Part shown: positions 43,731 through 54,946 of the stretch, piece after piece
Position numbering within the stretch: the first letter of the stretch is position 1
Layout: each line of letters begins with the position of its first letter
From: Toxorhynchites rutilus septentrionalis
Taxonomy: Eukaryota; Arthropoda; Insecta; Diptera; Culicidae
DNA: 64,000 nt
Reading direction: 5' to 3'
Assembly: GCF_029784135.1 (NCBI RefSeq)
Contig: NC_073745.1
Location: forward strand, 78,617,569 to 78,681,568
The notes under the pieces: model-generated
The model's database searches: none
The model's input: only the letters and a program-made list of their open reading frames with translations
What the model was told of the DNA's origin: nothing
Position numbers and translations under genes: made by a program

Positions 43731-44035
43731 TTATTTATTAAAGACACTTTACCACTACTATGGCATTCGTGTCGCGTTATTTGTAAGTGGATGAAAAATC
43801 TTGCACGAGAATTGTTTCTGGAAATAATCTGATGTTATAATGTCGAGTTTTGGTAGTAAATATATGTTAAATATTAGAGTTTATAGTAAACAATAATGTT
43901 AAAGGTTAGATTAGAAGATCAATCAATGAACAGTTCCGCGATTGGACCCTTGAACGTGCGCTTAGTAAGAAAACGTGGTTGTGATAACGAAAAATAAATT
44001 TTGGACGAGACAAGTTTGCCGGGTCAGCTAGAACT
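43731..44035 (-). repeat. AGCTGACCCG-headed repeat carrying a poly(A) LINE tail
   Basis: On the minus strand the repeat head AGCTGACCCGGCAAACTTG (about 44033 downwards) and body match 34845-35090. The body then meets GCCATAGTAGTGGTAAAGTG, continuing to AATAAATA and poly(A), the 3' end of a short LINE insertion at about 43731-43785. Confidence 0.65.
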
Positions 44036-46207
44036 ATATAATTTCATGAACCGAATTCCTTGCTTTAAAATAACTCTCCCTCGTTCTAAACGTTGTTTAA
44101 ATTTCATTATTAATGTTCTGAACAAACTTTGTGAAGCGAAAAACAAAAAAAATTACTCAAATGCTCTCTGATTTCCTATTTGGTTTCGGATGGTGGCGCG
44201 AAAATACCATGGCGGACCGACAATATTTACCGTAGTTGTTGTTATTGTTCACGGCAGTCCCTCCCGCTGAGGGGCTACGGGCAACGGGTTGGAGTTTGTA
44301 ACAGAATTTGGCCATCGTCGCCATGAGCGACGGAACAATTCCAATATATCATTTCCCCTTGATTTTCCGGAGCCGAGGAGGAGGAAACAATAGCCGTGTT
44401 GCTGTGGGGAGGAACAAAAAAAATCAAGGACACCGGAGGGTGGGTTGAGGGTCGGAACTCGGCAGAACGCGAGCAGGCGCGTAGGTTTAGGCAGACAAAC
44501 TGACAGGCATTATGTTTGCAGGCAACAGTCAGCAAATAACAGTAATTTTATTGGCATAGGGTCGGGTTCGTTTCCGGAAAGCTGCTGGCTGCTGGAAGCT
44601 GGGATTTGGCGAAAATTTATTGTTAACGGGTTGGTGCCTGGTAACAAGCGGGGTACGTGGACTTTGTTTTCCGGGTGGTATAAATCACGCGGCTAAATGG
44701 AAGCTGAAATAACGTACCGGTGATATTGGAAATGTAGCGGTTGGGCAAATATTGTTTCAATGAAGAGTAATTGAAATATGAATGAAGTTTCCCATGAATA
44801 CGAATGCACATATTCAATATTGCTCGCCGATATCAAAATGAACAATCCCTTCCGGTTGTCCATAGATTAAACTTTTTTCAATTAAAGTTAAAAAAAGAAC
44901 TAATCTTGAGGACCGATGGTCAACAGCTGCTCAGCGGTTCAGTTTTGTGTCGCCTTTCGCTAATCATTCATCAAAACAGTCAACAAAAAGAAAACCTGAT
45001 AATCATCTCAGCGGATAAAACCCATGTCGTCACCATATTGATTACGCTCAATCTAAATTTCTTCGAAAGTAAAACGATGTTCGGTGGAAAACGGCGATGT
45101 CAATGTCGCCCGTTGACACAGTGTTTTCAGAGAAAGAAAAAGTTTCCCCTCCATGATTCGGCGAAAACAGAATCGTTCTCCCCCTGGCGTTTATTTCCTG
45201 TGAAACTAGTTTACGTTTACATGTTCGCCAGCTTAAACACACATACACAGGGATCGAAACTATGGCGATGGCTGCCGCCAAAATCCTTCCTCCCTGATGA
45301 TTTTTTTCACCCGTTCTATGAATTCTCCCATTCGCTTCAGCTGGCCTTGGCCCTCATCACCGAAGTCGGAAGATCCCTTCCACCGGCGCGCGTTATGAAT
45401 GGCTGGTTGACATTGTCTGGATGGAAATTTTCTCGGGTGCATTTGTGCTGGGGTTCCGAAAATAGATATCATCGAGGGAGAATGGCGAATGGGAAAAGCC
45501 ACTGCCGATCAGAAAGCCATTTTTTGCTTGTTCCGCTGACACTGTTTGCAGGCGTTCGATTTTATGGGCTGGCATAATAAGTTTCTGATTGTACTTCGCG
45601 TGGGAAAGATGGAACTTATATTTGGGCGAACCGATCTTGTTTAAAGAGATAAAAAGATTGGCATTCGTTATGGCAATTGTTTTCAATGCCACAGATTGAT
45701 CAGTGATAAGAACTCACAACACCATGTTTACACATATCCATGGAATCCACTCAATATATCATCGATGTGTGTACGCAAGCCTAGAAATCGGGGACACGTT
45801 TCCAATCGATTGGCCATTTACAACACCCGTGGCATAATTGTATCACGCTGCTTGTGATTTTCCTGCAGTTTAGTAATTGATTTTTTCAGCCACTTGTGAA
45901 CTTGGAGCTCCAAATGAGCCATATCAATTCGACCTGTGTTACTAATTTCTGCAATGATTAAAAATTATCAACAAGCTGTGAAGTGGTTTGGAGTACTCGC
46001 GTTTTTCACTGCAAATCGGTACGTCGCGTAGATAAGTGTTAATCAGTTGATGGCATATCCAACAGCATATTTTCGTTTCTTCTGAATTTCGAAGGGGTTA
46101 ATTTGTTGTTAGTCTCCGTGATAGACCTGAAGTGGGTTTATTGTGCAATCCGTATGAAGTTTTGTATCTTGACACATTAAGGACCGCTCGCGAGTTTTCT
46201 CTTGTTT
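44036..46207. other. Low-repeat DNA with one long unexplained frame
   Basis: Apart from the 257-codon frame at 44804-45577 no structure was found. Composition is intermediate in GC between 44200 and 45600. Possibly host intron or intergenic DNA. Confidence 0.35.
44804..45577 (+). CDS. Unexplained 257-codon open frame, probably not coding
   Basis: Starts MHIFNIARRYQNEQ. It has no recognisable domain, no signal peptide, and scattered C, H, W and P residues as expected for translated noncoding DNA. The opposite strand has overlapping frames of 77-99 codons, so the lack of stops partly reflects local GC content. A TATA-like or splice context was not identified. I list it for its unusual length in this AT-rich window. 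Confidence 0.15.
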   Translation: MHIFNIARRYQNEQSLPVVHRLNFFQLKLKKELILRTDGQQLLSGSVLCRLSLIIHQNSQQKENLIIISADKTHVVTILITLNLNFFESKTMFGGKRRCQCRPLTQCFQRKKKFPLHDSAKTESFSPWRLFPVKLVYVYMFASLNTHTQGSKLWRWLPPKSFLPDDFFHPFYEFSHSLQLALALITEVGRSLPPARVMNGWLTLSGWKFSRVHLCWGSENRYHRGRMANGKSHCRSESHFLLVPLTLFAGVRFYGLA

Positions 46208-46580
46208 TGCGTCGCATCTTTTTTTTTTATTAATTCGTTTATTTTTACAGGCTCAGTTACTTAAGTTTAAAGGAGCCGAATTCTTAAATATAATTTTAAA
46301 ACTATATATATAAACAATTTTCTTACATCTATGGTTAGTAAGGTGGAAAACCGATTACTCGCGGTGTACTCAAGTTTAGGAGGGTGACATATTTTTAGGA
46401 GAACGATGGGATATAAGGAAATTGTAACAATGTTGATGAACACTCATTTCATAAATCTATTCGTATATCTATAGTGTATTTACATTTCAACTTATTCTAC
46501 TATTTATAGCAAGGGGACGAATTACCCGCAAAGGAAGGAAAGGAGGGTATAAGGATGTAGGGACAATCACACACGAAGAT

Positions 46581-46812
46581 CTATAGCTTTAAGGAAAATA
46601 TATATATGGACATGTAATCAAGGTCTAACTGAGCCAACACATCTCTCACCGGCACATTGGGCTGTCTTCCTCGGGCCCGAAGGGAGTTTTCTAAATTCGA
46701 TCTGGCGACAAGATACAACTCGCACGACCAAACAACGTGTTCGATGTCGTGGTAACCATGGCCACAACCGCAGAGATTGCTGTCGGCAAGATTAAAACGA
46801 AAAAGCAGTGTC
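46581..46812 (-). pseudogene. LINE ORF2 C-terminal end, out of frame
   Basis: Translation gives FNLADSNLCGCGHGYHDIEH followed by VVWSCELY, then RARGRQPNVPVRDVLAQLD and YMSIYIFSLK before a stop. The CxC...HxxxxC layout and the RGR...VPVRDVLA...YM sequence are typical of the ORF2 C-terminus in I/Jockey-type elements. It is joined to the endonuclease by deletion of the RT and RNase H regions. Confidence 0.75.
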
Positions 46813-47539
46813 TTGTGAGGTCATATGCCATGTTTATAGATTCAGAAGAATTCGACCCAATGGTGATGGAAATTTTGATTGGCAAGTGATCACTACCGTT
46901 GGGGTTCTGGATTACATTCCACTTGCAATCTAACGATAGAGAATTCGAGCAAAGCGAGAGGTCAAGAGCACTTGGGTTAGCAGGAGGTTTAGGTACACGT
47001 GTTGTTTCCCCAGTGTTCAAAACGGTCATATTGAAGCTGTTACAAAGGTCATATATCAACAATGAACGATTGTCGTCGTACTGTTCCTCCCAGGCAGTTC
47101 CGTGAGAGTTGAAGTCTCCCAAGATCAATCGTGGCTCAGGAAGGAGTGAGCACATGTCATCAAGTTGTTTGCGGCTTACCGCAGCTCTCGTAGGCCAATA
47201 CAAGCTGACAATACAGAGGTCTTTGCCTCTGATGTTTGCATGACAAGCAACAGCTTCGATCCCTCCAATAAGTGGAAGGTCAATTCTAAAAAATGAGTGG
47301 CACTTATTGATCCCCAAAAGCACCCCTCCGTATCTATCATCACGGTCCAAGCGTATAATATTAAAATCGTGGAAAGAGATATCATCTCGCGAAGAAAGCC
47401 AAGTTTCGGACAGAGCAAAAACATCACAATTGAAGTTATGAATTAAAAATTTGAATGTATCCAATTTAGGGATAAGACTACGACAATTCCACTGTAAAAT
47501 AGTGATATCTCCGACCTCTCTATTTGAATTAGACATCAA
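46691..47539 (-). pseudogene. LINE ORF2 apurinic-type endonuclease domain
   Basis: The endonuclease nicks target DNA to prime reverse transcription. The expected motifs are present in order: ILQWNCRSL (N18), FALSETWLSS (E45), LGDFNSHGTAW (141-150, with D142, N144 and H146) and GSDHLPIKI (D217, H218). After MAYDLTRH (about residue 245) the frame runs out of family sequence at the deletion junction; the remaining 37 codons are out of frame. The domain looks complete, but without the reverse transcriptase the copy cannot transpose itself. Confidence 0.88.
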
Positions 47540-48194
47540 GAGAGATAATCATTGCAAGGAGGGGCCATGTTTGCATCAATTGTTGCAAAATTGTCTTTAA
47601 TACTGGAAGCATTGAGATGACAATGGTTCTGATGGAGTCGGAAACATTAAAACACTTGAAGATTTGATCCAAAAGGTCAGACAACTTTTTAAATCCCGAT
47701 TGGGAAGTTGAACTGGACGGAAAAATAGGGACAGTTGGGGTTTTTGACGTCCCCTCGAGTGCTGGGTCGTTCGAAGATGAAATATTCCCACGGAAGCCAG
47801 GAGGAACCTGATTTTGCTTGTCCGCTGCACTCGATTTTTTAGGCAAGCTAACAGAGGATATAACCGTGGGGACTTGTTCTTGAACTTTGGGAGTGGTCAC
47901 ATTTTTGCGCCGGGGATTCCCTTTGAAAATAAACGGTGTGCCCTCGCTAGCTGTGTCCGCTTCCATTTCATCAACTGGCAACGTGGAAAAGGTATCGTGT
48001 GTTGAGATTGGTTGTTCTTGTTGTTGGGTCAGTGGCGAAGCGCCCTTTAAAATTTCCGCAAATTTGCGCTTCGAGCGTTCCTTTAAAGAGCGCTTCTGTT
48101 TCTCCCAGCGACTCTTGTAAGTTTCACAAACTGAGAGCTCGTGTGGGGATCCCCCGCAATATGGACATTTATGCTTAGTCGCACTGCGTCGCAT
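47529..48194 (-). pseudogene. LINE ORF1 fragment with CCHC zinc knuckle
   Basis: ORF1 proteins bind the element RNA. The 221-codon frame has a CX2CX4HX4C knuckle at C10, C13, H18 and C23, then a basic stretch (RSKRKFAEIL) and an S/T/P-rich middle. The N-terminal part and probably other knuckles are lost by 5' truncation. The first codons (MRR plus part of the next) lie in the target duplication, so the present ATG comes from host DNA, not from the element. The frame overlaps the start of ORF2 by 11 bases, a normal arrangement for such LINEs. Confidence 0.8.
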
Positions 48195-48196
48195 CT

Positions 48197-49189
48197 GTTA
48201 CGGATGGAAATGGAAATGACCCAATTTTTCTACACTTGATGATTAAATCCTTGGTCTGCCAAGAATCTAGCAAGTCCTACCGATGGCTCGCCTTCGTCTC
48301 ATCCACACCGAAGGAAACGATCTCATTCGTGCAATCCGAACAAATGAAGCGTACAAGTTTGCCCCAAAACGTGCAGTCCCAGGCATTTGTCTTACAGATT
48401 TCTTTGCGGTCCTTAATACCGATCTGAACCATATTTCGGACACATTGTTCTATTATCTTGAAATGCTGATTGCACTGATGATATTACTATTGAATTAATA
48501 TCATAATTGTTTCTTTAGATTAATACCTTGGTTTCACTATCACTTCATTTGAGAATTACATTTGAATTATTTCATAGCAGGAAAACATCCAACAACTCTA
48601 CTCATTAACGTTTTTGTTTGACGTTTCCTTAGCGTGAGCACGTAGAATTTACCCGTTCCTCAATATCTAAATTTCTCCCGTGTTTCATCAGTTCTCATCA
48701 TCGTTAACAGTTTACTGTGATTGCTTGGTAAGTGTTTCGCAGTTGATAATCAAGTGTAATGTAATTTTCGTTCAAAAAATTACAAAATAAAGTGTCCGAA
48801 ATTTGAATTCAATCTGTCCGAAATTTGATTTTTTTATAAATTGTGTCCAAAGTTTGATTTTTATTCGCTTGATTTGAAAAGCATTTCATTCGATGTTTTT
48901 TTTTATGTTTTCAATCAAAAAGGTAACAAAGTGGGAAGCTTGAAAGCATATTGAACTAATTTAATGAAAATATCAACCAAATAATACCTGTGTGTTCTGT
49001 CATAATAATTATTTCTAGTGAATATTTTGGTTGTTGAATAAAATATAACTAATGTATAGTATGTGTTTTTAATGTTTTAACGATCAATAAAATTAATTGA
49101 ATGCCATCGATAAAATAGAACTAATAAAACACTTTCGTTGCCCAAAGCGAAATTTCTAAGTGACACAAAACACAATTGGGTCTGCAATT
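48197..49189. other. No gene recognised
   Basis: Two or three copies of TGTCCGAAATTTGA lie at 48791-48870. A 71-codon frame at 48283-48498 has no domain. AT-rich. Confidence 0.35.
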
Positions 49190-49281
49190 GGGCCCATGAA
49201 CGTGCGCTTAGTAAAAAAAACGTGGATGTGATAACAAAAAATAAATTATGGCCGGGACGCAGTTTGCCGGGTCAGCTAGTA
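49190..49281 (-). repeat. AGCTGACCCG-headed repeat, head fragment
   Basis: On the minus strand: AGCTGACCCGGCAAACTGC, then ATAATTTATTTTTTG and ACGTTTTTTTTACTAAGCGC, matching the heads at 34845 and 44033. Confidence 0.7.
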
Positions 49282-49333
49282 AATTAATAAAAAGCATAGT
49301 ATAAACATTATAATAATACATAATAAATAAATT

Positions 49334-50610
49334 ACATCACGGAAAAAACGCTGTAGAAATTCGCCCAGTAGACCGATCCTTTTGAAAATTTTAGACAGTA
49401 AAATAAAAACTATTAAACAACTTTTGGCATTTTCTTTTTATTCATACTTCGAGCCCAAGCCCGTATGCTCGCACCTTCCTCTTTACCCCGTCCATAAGGT
49501 TCTGTACAACGTCAGGTTGAAGTTTTTTTTTAACAGAAATCCATTTTCTCTTGAAGTCCGCCTCCGATTTGACAACTTTTGGGTTCTTCCGGAGGGCCTG
49601 CTTCATAATCGGCCAATATTTCTATATTGGGCGAAGCTCCGGCGCGTTGGGCGGGTTCATTTCCTTTGGCACGAAGGTGACCCCGTTGGCTTCGTACCAC
49701 TCCAACACGTCCTTTGAATAGTGGCACGAAGCGAGATCCGGCCAGAAGATGGTCGGGCCCTCGTGCTGCTTCAATAGTGGTAGTAAGCGCTTCTGTAGGC
49801 ACTCCTTAAGGTAAACCTGCCCGTTTACCGTGCCGGTCATCACGAAGGGGGCGCTCCGCTATCCGCAAGAGCAGATCGCTTGCCACACCATGTACTTTTT
49901 GGCAAACTTGGATAGTTTCTGTTTGCGAATCTCCTCCGGAACGCTGAATTTGTCCTCTGCGGAGAAGAACAACAGGCCCGGCAGCTGACGAAAGTCCGCT
50001 TTGACGTAGGTTTCGTCGTCCATTACCAGGCAATGCGGCTTTGTCAGCATTTCGGTATACAGCTTCCGGGCTCGCGTCTTCCCCACCATGTTTTGCCTTT
50101 CGTCGCGGTTAGGAGCCTTCTGAACCTTGTATGTACGCAGGCCCTCCCGCTGCTTGGTCCGCTGGACGAATGAACTTGACAAATTCAGCTTATTGGCGAC
50201 ATCCCGGACCGAACTTCTCGGATCACGTCTAAACTGCTTAACTACGCGCTTGTGATCTTTTTCACTGACGGAGCATCCATTTTTGCCGTTCTTCACCTTC
50301 CGGTCGATGGTTAGGTTCTCGAAGTATCGTTTTAGTACTCTGCTGACCGTGGATTGGACGATTCCCAGCATCTTACCGATGTCCCGATGCGACAACTCCG
50401 GATTCTCGAAATGAGTGCACAGGATTAATTCACGACGCTCTTTTTCGTTCGACGACATTTTTCCAAATTTACGAAAAAATGACAGTGAAGCATGGCCAGC
50501 GTGATCTATACACTCTTATCTGATTATAAGCGAAAGCTGAAGATATAATTCCTAAAAATTAAATTTCTACAGCGTTTTTTCCGTGATGCATTTTGATGTG
50601 ACACACCCTT
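49334..50610 (-). mobile_element. ITmD37E transposon, dead copy
   Basis: The right end is complete and followed by TA (50611-50612). The left terminal repeat is truncated: it begins at ACATCACGGAAAAAACGC and lacks the outer 20 or so bases. The interior is nearly identical to 27378-28676. Confidence 0.93.
49445..50458 (-). pseudogene. DD37E transposase pseudogene with two stops
   Basis: The frame starts at MSSNEKERRE (50458) and matches the intact transposase. Two single-base nonsense changes break it: a Lys codon becomes TAG at 49859-49861 (after WQAICSCG), and the catalytic Glu codon GAG becomes TAG at 49622-49624 (LRPI-stop). The rest of the C-terminus (RKWISV, RKVRAYGLGLEV) is still readable. 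With one terminal repeat also lost, the copy can neither move nor supply enzyme. Confidence 0.93.
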
Positions 50611-50612
50611 TA

Positions 50613-51130
50613 TTCAATTTGAACGAGGGAAGTGTCACCCATATCTGGGTGACGGGGCGTCGAACGTGTTAAGAAGAAAAATTTTGCAGCGTTGTTGCAT
50701 GTTGCATATCGTGGCGGAGCGACTCAAAAGTATCGGCCCATTCAATTGACAAGATCACTAAGCTATAGACGATGATAGCCGATGAAAATAAAAAGAAACA
50801 AACCATTCATTTTTTGAATTCCATGCGTGTAAAAAAATGAAATAAGTAAAACAAATTTTTAAGTTAAACGGTTTAATTGTGATTAAACATAATGATGTAC
50901 TAAAAGCTAGAAAATAATTAGGCAAGTAGCAGTTAGCAGTTATCACACCTCTCCTTCATTAGTCGTCGTCTCCTTCATACATTCGTGAGATATATGAGGA
51001 AGTTGCTAATTGTGGATAATGGGAATCCAACGTGCCCCATTTTATTTTAGTCTTATCAATGCACAAACAAACACTGAATGATTTTAATATGTGTGAGTGC
51101 GAGCGCTGAGCGTAAACCAAAGGTTTTGTA
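50613..51130. other. No gene recognised
   Basis: AT-rich, between two DNA transposons. Confidence 0.4.
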
Positions 51131-52262
51131 TTCTTCAAGTGTCAAGTTTCTATAAGACCAGTTACATTTTTTCCGTTGTTTTAGTTGTTTTGATCAATAA
51201 ATCTGGAAAATGCCAAAGGGAAAAGTGCTAACGGAGAGAAAAGAGAGACAAAACGATGCATTTCACCAAGAAAATGTTTGTACAGAGAAATTTCTCGTCG
51301 GATTGGACGATCACATCAAGTATTGCTCAATTATTGTTGAGCAAGTTGAGCAATTGTCCTCAAGGATACGGTAAGAAGGAGAGAACTCCACGTAAATCGA
51401 AGCTCTCTGACCGGAATAAGCGGGAAATTGCTAGAACAGCTTCGAATATCTCGAAACCGCTTATGCAAATGAAGCAATATTTCAATTTAAATGTTATTCG
51501 GGGAACAATTCGTCAAGTTTTGGTAAAAAATACTCACATAAAGAGGGTTTATAAGGTTAAAGCTCCTCATCTTACACCATATCACATAGAAAGACGTCTG
51601 AGTTTTGCCAAAGCTCACATGAACCGACAGTGGGACATGGCATGTTGTTACAAAGAATGTTTCAAACAGAATACATTTTGCTATATACCATAACGAAAGG
51701 TTCTTCAATATATAGGTTACCTTCACTGACGAAGACAAATTCAATTAGGATGGTTCTGATGGTTTCAATGGGTACTGGCGTGATTTACGGCAGAAGGAAC
51801 AGTATTTTCAACCAGGAATTTTGGAGAAAGCTCGTGCATGGTTGGGGCGGGATTCTGTGTAACCGGAAAGCTCAAGATAGCTTTCACATCATTCAAGGAT
51901 TACATACATGTTCTCGAATCCTCTCTCCTACAGTTTTTGCGTGGATATCGTCACAAAATATTCACAAATCATATCATATTGAAAATCATCGGGGGATTCT
52001 TGTACGCAGAATCTACACTGAGGGAAAACGGTATACCACGATTGAAGAGCTCAAGGTCGCAATTTCGGAAACATGGGAACAATATCGAGAAAATCGTTCA
52101 GCAGCATTTGGTAAATAGTATTCCAACACGAATTTTGCAGGTTTTTAGCCGAAATGGCAAGGTTGCCAACTATTGACATGTAAATCAGCCGATCGTTTTG
52201 AATTTTTCATTGATAATACTTACGAACTTCGAAATGGTCTTATAGAAACTGGACAGCTGAAA
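51131..52262 (+). mobile_element. Tc1-like transposon, decayed
   Basis: The terminal repeats share AGTTTCTATAAGACCA (51145-51160) with its complement at 52235-52250, and similarity extends outwards (AAGTGTC against AGCTGTC). Length is typical for Tc1 elements. The transposase frame is broken several times. The exact ends and TA duplication are uncertain by a few bases. Confidence 0.85.
51210..52118 (+). pseudogene. Tc1-like transposase pseudogene
   Basis: It begins MPKGKVLTERKERQNDAFHQ at 51210, then changes frame to YGKKERTPRKSKLSDRNKRE (helix-turn-helix and linker, from about 51379) and LTPYHIERRLSFAKAHM. The first catalytic block FTDEDKFN (51722-51745) is followed by a stop, then DGSDGFNGYW. 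The second aspartate region is unrecognisable. The third block reads ENHRGILVRRIYTEGKRYTT where Tc1 proteins have ENLWGILVRR. At least four lesions; not functional. Confidence 0.85.
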
Positions 52263-52322
52263 TGATCATATTTAAGCACAATAAATAAGCAAGCAACTCT
52301 TTTGGAATAGTCATCGAGAGTA

Positions 52323-52903
52323 CACCCAAACTAGCGTTGGCACTAAACATGCCATCTTTGGCAGAAAAGATGCCATTTCCTGGTCATGAGAGTCAAATGC
52401 GCAAATAATGAGCTATTTTGAAGCTTAAAATGGTTTGTATGTATGCGAGCAAACATCTCTTTCTGTTTTATTTTCTCTTTTCATTTGGGATTGTGCAAAA
52501 AGAAAGTCCATACGACGTCAATGGGGATCGAACCAAGGCCGGCTGGAATGCGAAGTTACTTTACACGACCACGCTATCCATATAGCTGCCAGCGCTATTA
52601 TAAAGGATCGTGATAATATTACACCTCATCATAAAAGGAAGTTGGAAGGTGTTTTCTAAGCCGATAAAGAAGAACATGAACGAGAAAATATCTTTCTCTG
52701 TCTGAGCCGTGTATTTGGCAAACTATACGAAAAGCTTTCATTTAATGGTGTCTCCTGTTTCGCTCCCTCATATTGGCTCTAGCATATATATTATACAAAT
52801 GATATACATGTATTGGGGAGTAGAACATTTTATGTTATCTTTCAGCTCATTTAATGTAATAAATCGGGATGCCAGAAAATGTGCTAAAAATTAACTTTGG
52901 GTG
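52323..52903. mobile_element. TA-flanked MITE carrying a tRNA-like module
   Basis: The ends are CACCCAAACT on the left and AACTTTGGGTG on the right, with TA outside both (52321-52322, 52904-52905). Looser inverted similarity continues inwards (GGCACTAAACATGCCATC against the complement GCACATTTTCTGGCATC). 581 bp, no protein. Confidence 0.65.
52514..52590 (-). other. tRNA-like segment with A- and B-box-like motifs
   Basis: On the minus strand: GGCAGCTATATGGATAGCGT, then GGTCGTGTAAAG, CATTCCAGCC and GGTTCGATCCCC (B-box-like at about 52524-52535). Stems are imperfect, so it is unlikely to be a working tRNA gene. It probably derives from a tRNA or a SINE captured by the MITE. Confidence 0.45.
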
Positions 52904-52905
52904 TA

Positions 52906-54464
52906 GACGTGCTTTTCGTTCGCTCCGTGCTTAGTATTGTGTCGTGTTATTTTGCTTGGAGTGGTGCCGAACCGTCGGTTGTGTAATGGAGAAGAGCGGC
53001 TTCCGAAGCATTTCGGAACAATTAGTTGGCGAGATTCATTATGATGCCATTTGGTGAAAATTATTCACGCATTGTTTGTCCGGTGTTCGTTGTCTCTCGT
53101 TATTCTGTATGCTATGTCCCAAATCATTTGTGTATAAATTGGAGAATTTCGAGCAGACCTGCATTGTATAACAGATTGTATTACATAATACATAATACAT
53201 AATTTGTTTATTCCGTTTTTCTGTGACGTGGAACAAATAACGACCGGTTCGGATAATTTCATGTTCGTTCGTGTTCCCATATGAGGAAAAGTTCATGTGT
53301 GTAAGTGAAACGCTGCGCTCCATTGAAGCAGCGCAACGGCAGCGATAGCAGAAAATATTCAACTGTTCTCCGGGATGCATGCAATTTGCATCAGTATTTG
53401 AGATGCGCAGTGATGCTATCACCAACATTAAGACGTCGCAGCAACAGCACAATAAAGCTAAGAAATTGAATGAATTTGTCTCTCTATAATTTTCCATGTT
53501 GTAGCATTTTTCTTCTGTTTCACTATTTTAGTCTGCTCAATATTTGTGCGCATGTGAGGTCCTGTTTTGGTTTGTTATCGATGTCATATAGAATTTGGAC
53601 TATTGACATCTCTTGTTTGTTTATCATGTGTTTCTGTGTGCGTATCATACTTGTCTGTGCCTAGAACAGCTTCATAAAATATGGGGAGGGTGGTCCTAGG
53701 CGTACCGGCTAGTATTTAGGTACTTTACGGTTTCTACATTTTGGGGACTAGATCAGTACCACCCTTCTCCCACTCTTTAGTATGCAGTGCTTTTTTAGTT
53801 CATTGAAATTTTATGAAATTTTGTATTTCAGTTTGGATTTGCAATCCATTTACGCAATCATACTTTAGATTAGGGATCCAAAATTAACATTCACAGGAAA
53901 TTCTGTCAATCCTAAATCGAATTACTGATTTGATAATGCAGTTTTTAAACTTGATAATTTCATTCCAGATTCCAAATTATGGATTCAGATTCCGGATTAT
54001 GGAACTGGACTAGACAAATATTGCTATGCATATTGCAGATATAGTAGTGGATCGACATCATATCTAATAAAATAAATGAAATTTTATTATAATGATGTTT
54101 CGTGTGTAGAAGAATATGTTTATCTTTGTTTGGGTGCGTTTTTATGTGTTTAGGTAGGTTGCCTTTACTACATAGGTTCATATTCCAGAGAGTAATCACA
54201 GTTGCTGTTTCGAAATGTTAGTTTAAGATTTAAAAAGGTTGATATGAATGTCAAATATTGATATTAGGTATCAAATTTCAATTGTATAATTGGTTTGTTT
54301 TCGTAGTTATGCATGAATATCTATATGCATATGAGTTCAGATTCAATTTTTCAATTTATTTTTCTTCAACTTGGTTGCTGTGTATGATAATTTTCTTCAA
54401 AAAAAAAAACTCGGTTGCAGTGTACGCGCGATAAACGAATATATAGTAGGTCCAATTCATTTTA
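52906..54464. other. No gene recognised
   Basis: The longest frame is 152 codons on the minus strand (53039-53497), starting MENYRETNSFNFLALLCCCC. It has no domain and a run of Cys; I do not support it as a gene. 53700-54460 is AT-rich with no repeats noticed. Confidence 0.35.
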
Positions 54465-54660
54465 AAGGTTTTCCTTCTCAGGATACCTAAAGATAAATTC
54501 TGTCGCGTGTCGTAACATGAGGTTTTAGCGATTTCTTTTCATTAAGTGGTCATTAGTACGCGTTTACATAATCACATCACTTTCCTCGGTGATTCCTGAT
54601 TTTTACCACTCTCCACTAACAACTATCGCTCCCATATACTCATATTTGATACGGGAGAGC
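54465..54660 (+). repeat. Fragment of the 5551-7056 retroelement family
   Basis: CCTTCTCAGG, CCTAAAGATAA, then CGCGTTTACATAATCACATC and CCACTAACAACTATC match 6618-6780. Its far 3' end and CAAGCT tail are missing. Confidence 0.7.
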
Positions 54661-54931
54661 TAATTTTCATTTATAATTTTGGTTTTAAAAGCATGTTTGT
54701 TACATCCAAAAATCTATTATCATTTTCGCTTCACAGAAATGGAACACGAAGCTCAATGTCGTTTGTGTCGAATTGCGTGGCAAGATTGCCACATTTGCAC
54801 AACTCGGTTAAACTTTAGTCGGAAAGATATGAAATTTCCCACTATTGATTTCCTCAAGGCGTATTTTGTCCACTAACCAAAATAGGGTTTATGAGGCAAT
54901 CTTCGCTACTGCCTTTCAACCGAATGCAAAC
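54661..54931. other. No feature recognised
   Basis: Short stretch without repeats or gene signals. Confidence 0.35.
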
Positions 54932-54946
54932 ATGTGGGACCGAATA

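Larger units (their letters stand above)
46220..48184 (-). mobile_element. I/Jockey-type LINE, 5'-truncated and internally deleted
   Basis: It ends in poly(A) on the minus strand (poly T at 46220-46227) and is flanked by the 12-bp duplication TGCGTCGCATCT (46208-46219, 48185-48196). In order it contains part of ORF1, the ORF2 endonuclease, then, after a large internal deletion, the last 75 or so codons of ORF2 and the 3' untranslated region. The reverse transcriptase is gone. Its 3' end matches the short insertion at 58007-58233. Confidence 0.9.

Noticed and set aside
48688..48728. Initiator TCAGTT plus splice donor, possible tiny 5' exon
   Set aside because: Both motifs are short and expected by chance; nothing else supports a transcript start.
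53039..53497. 152-codon minus-strand frame
   Set aside because: No domain, cysteine run and low-complexity content; no splice or promoter support.
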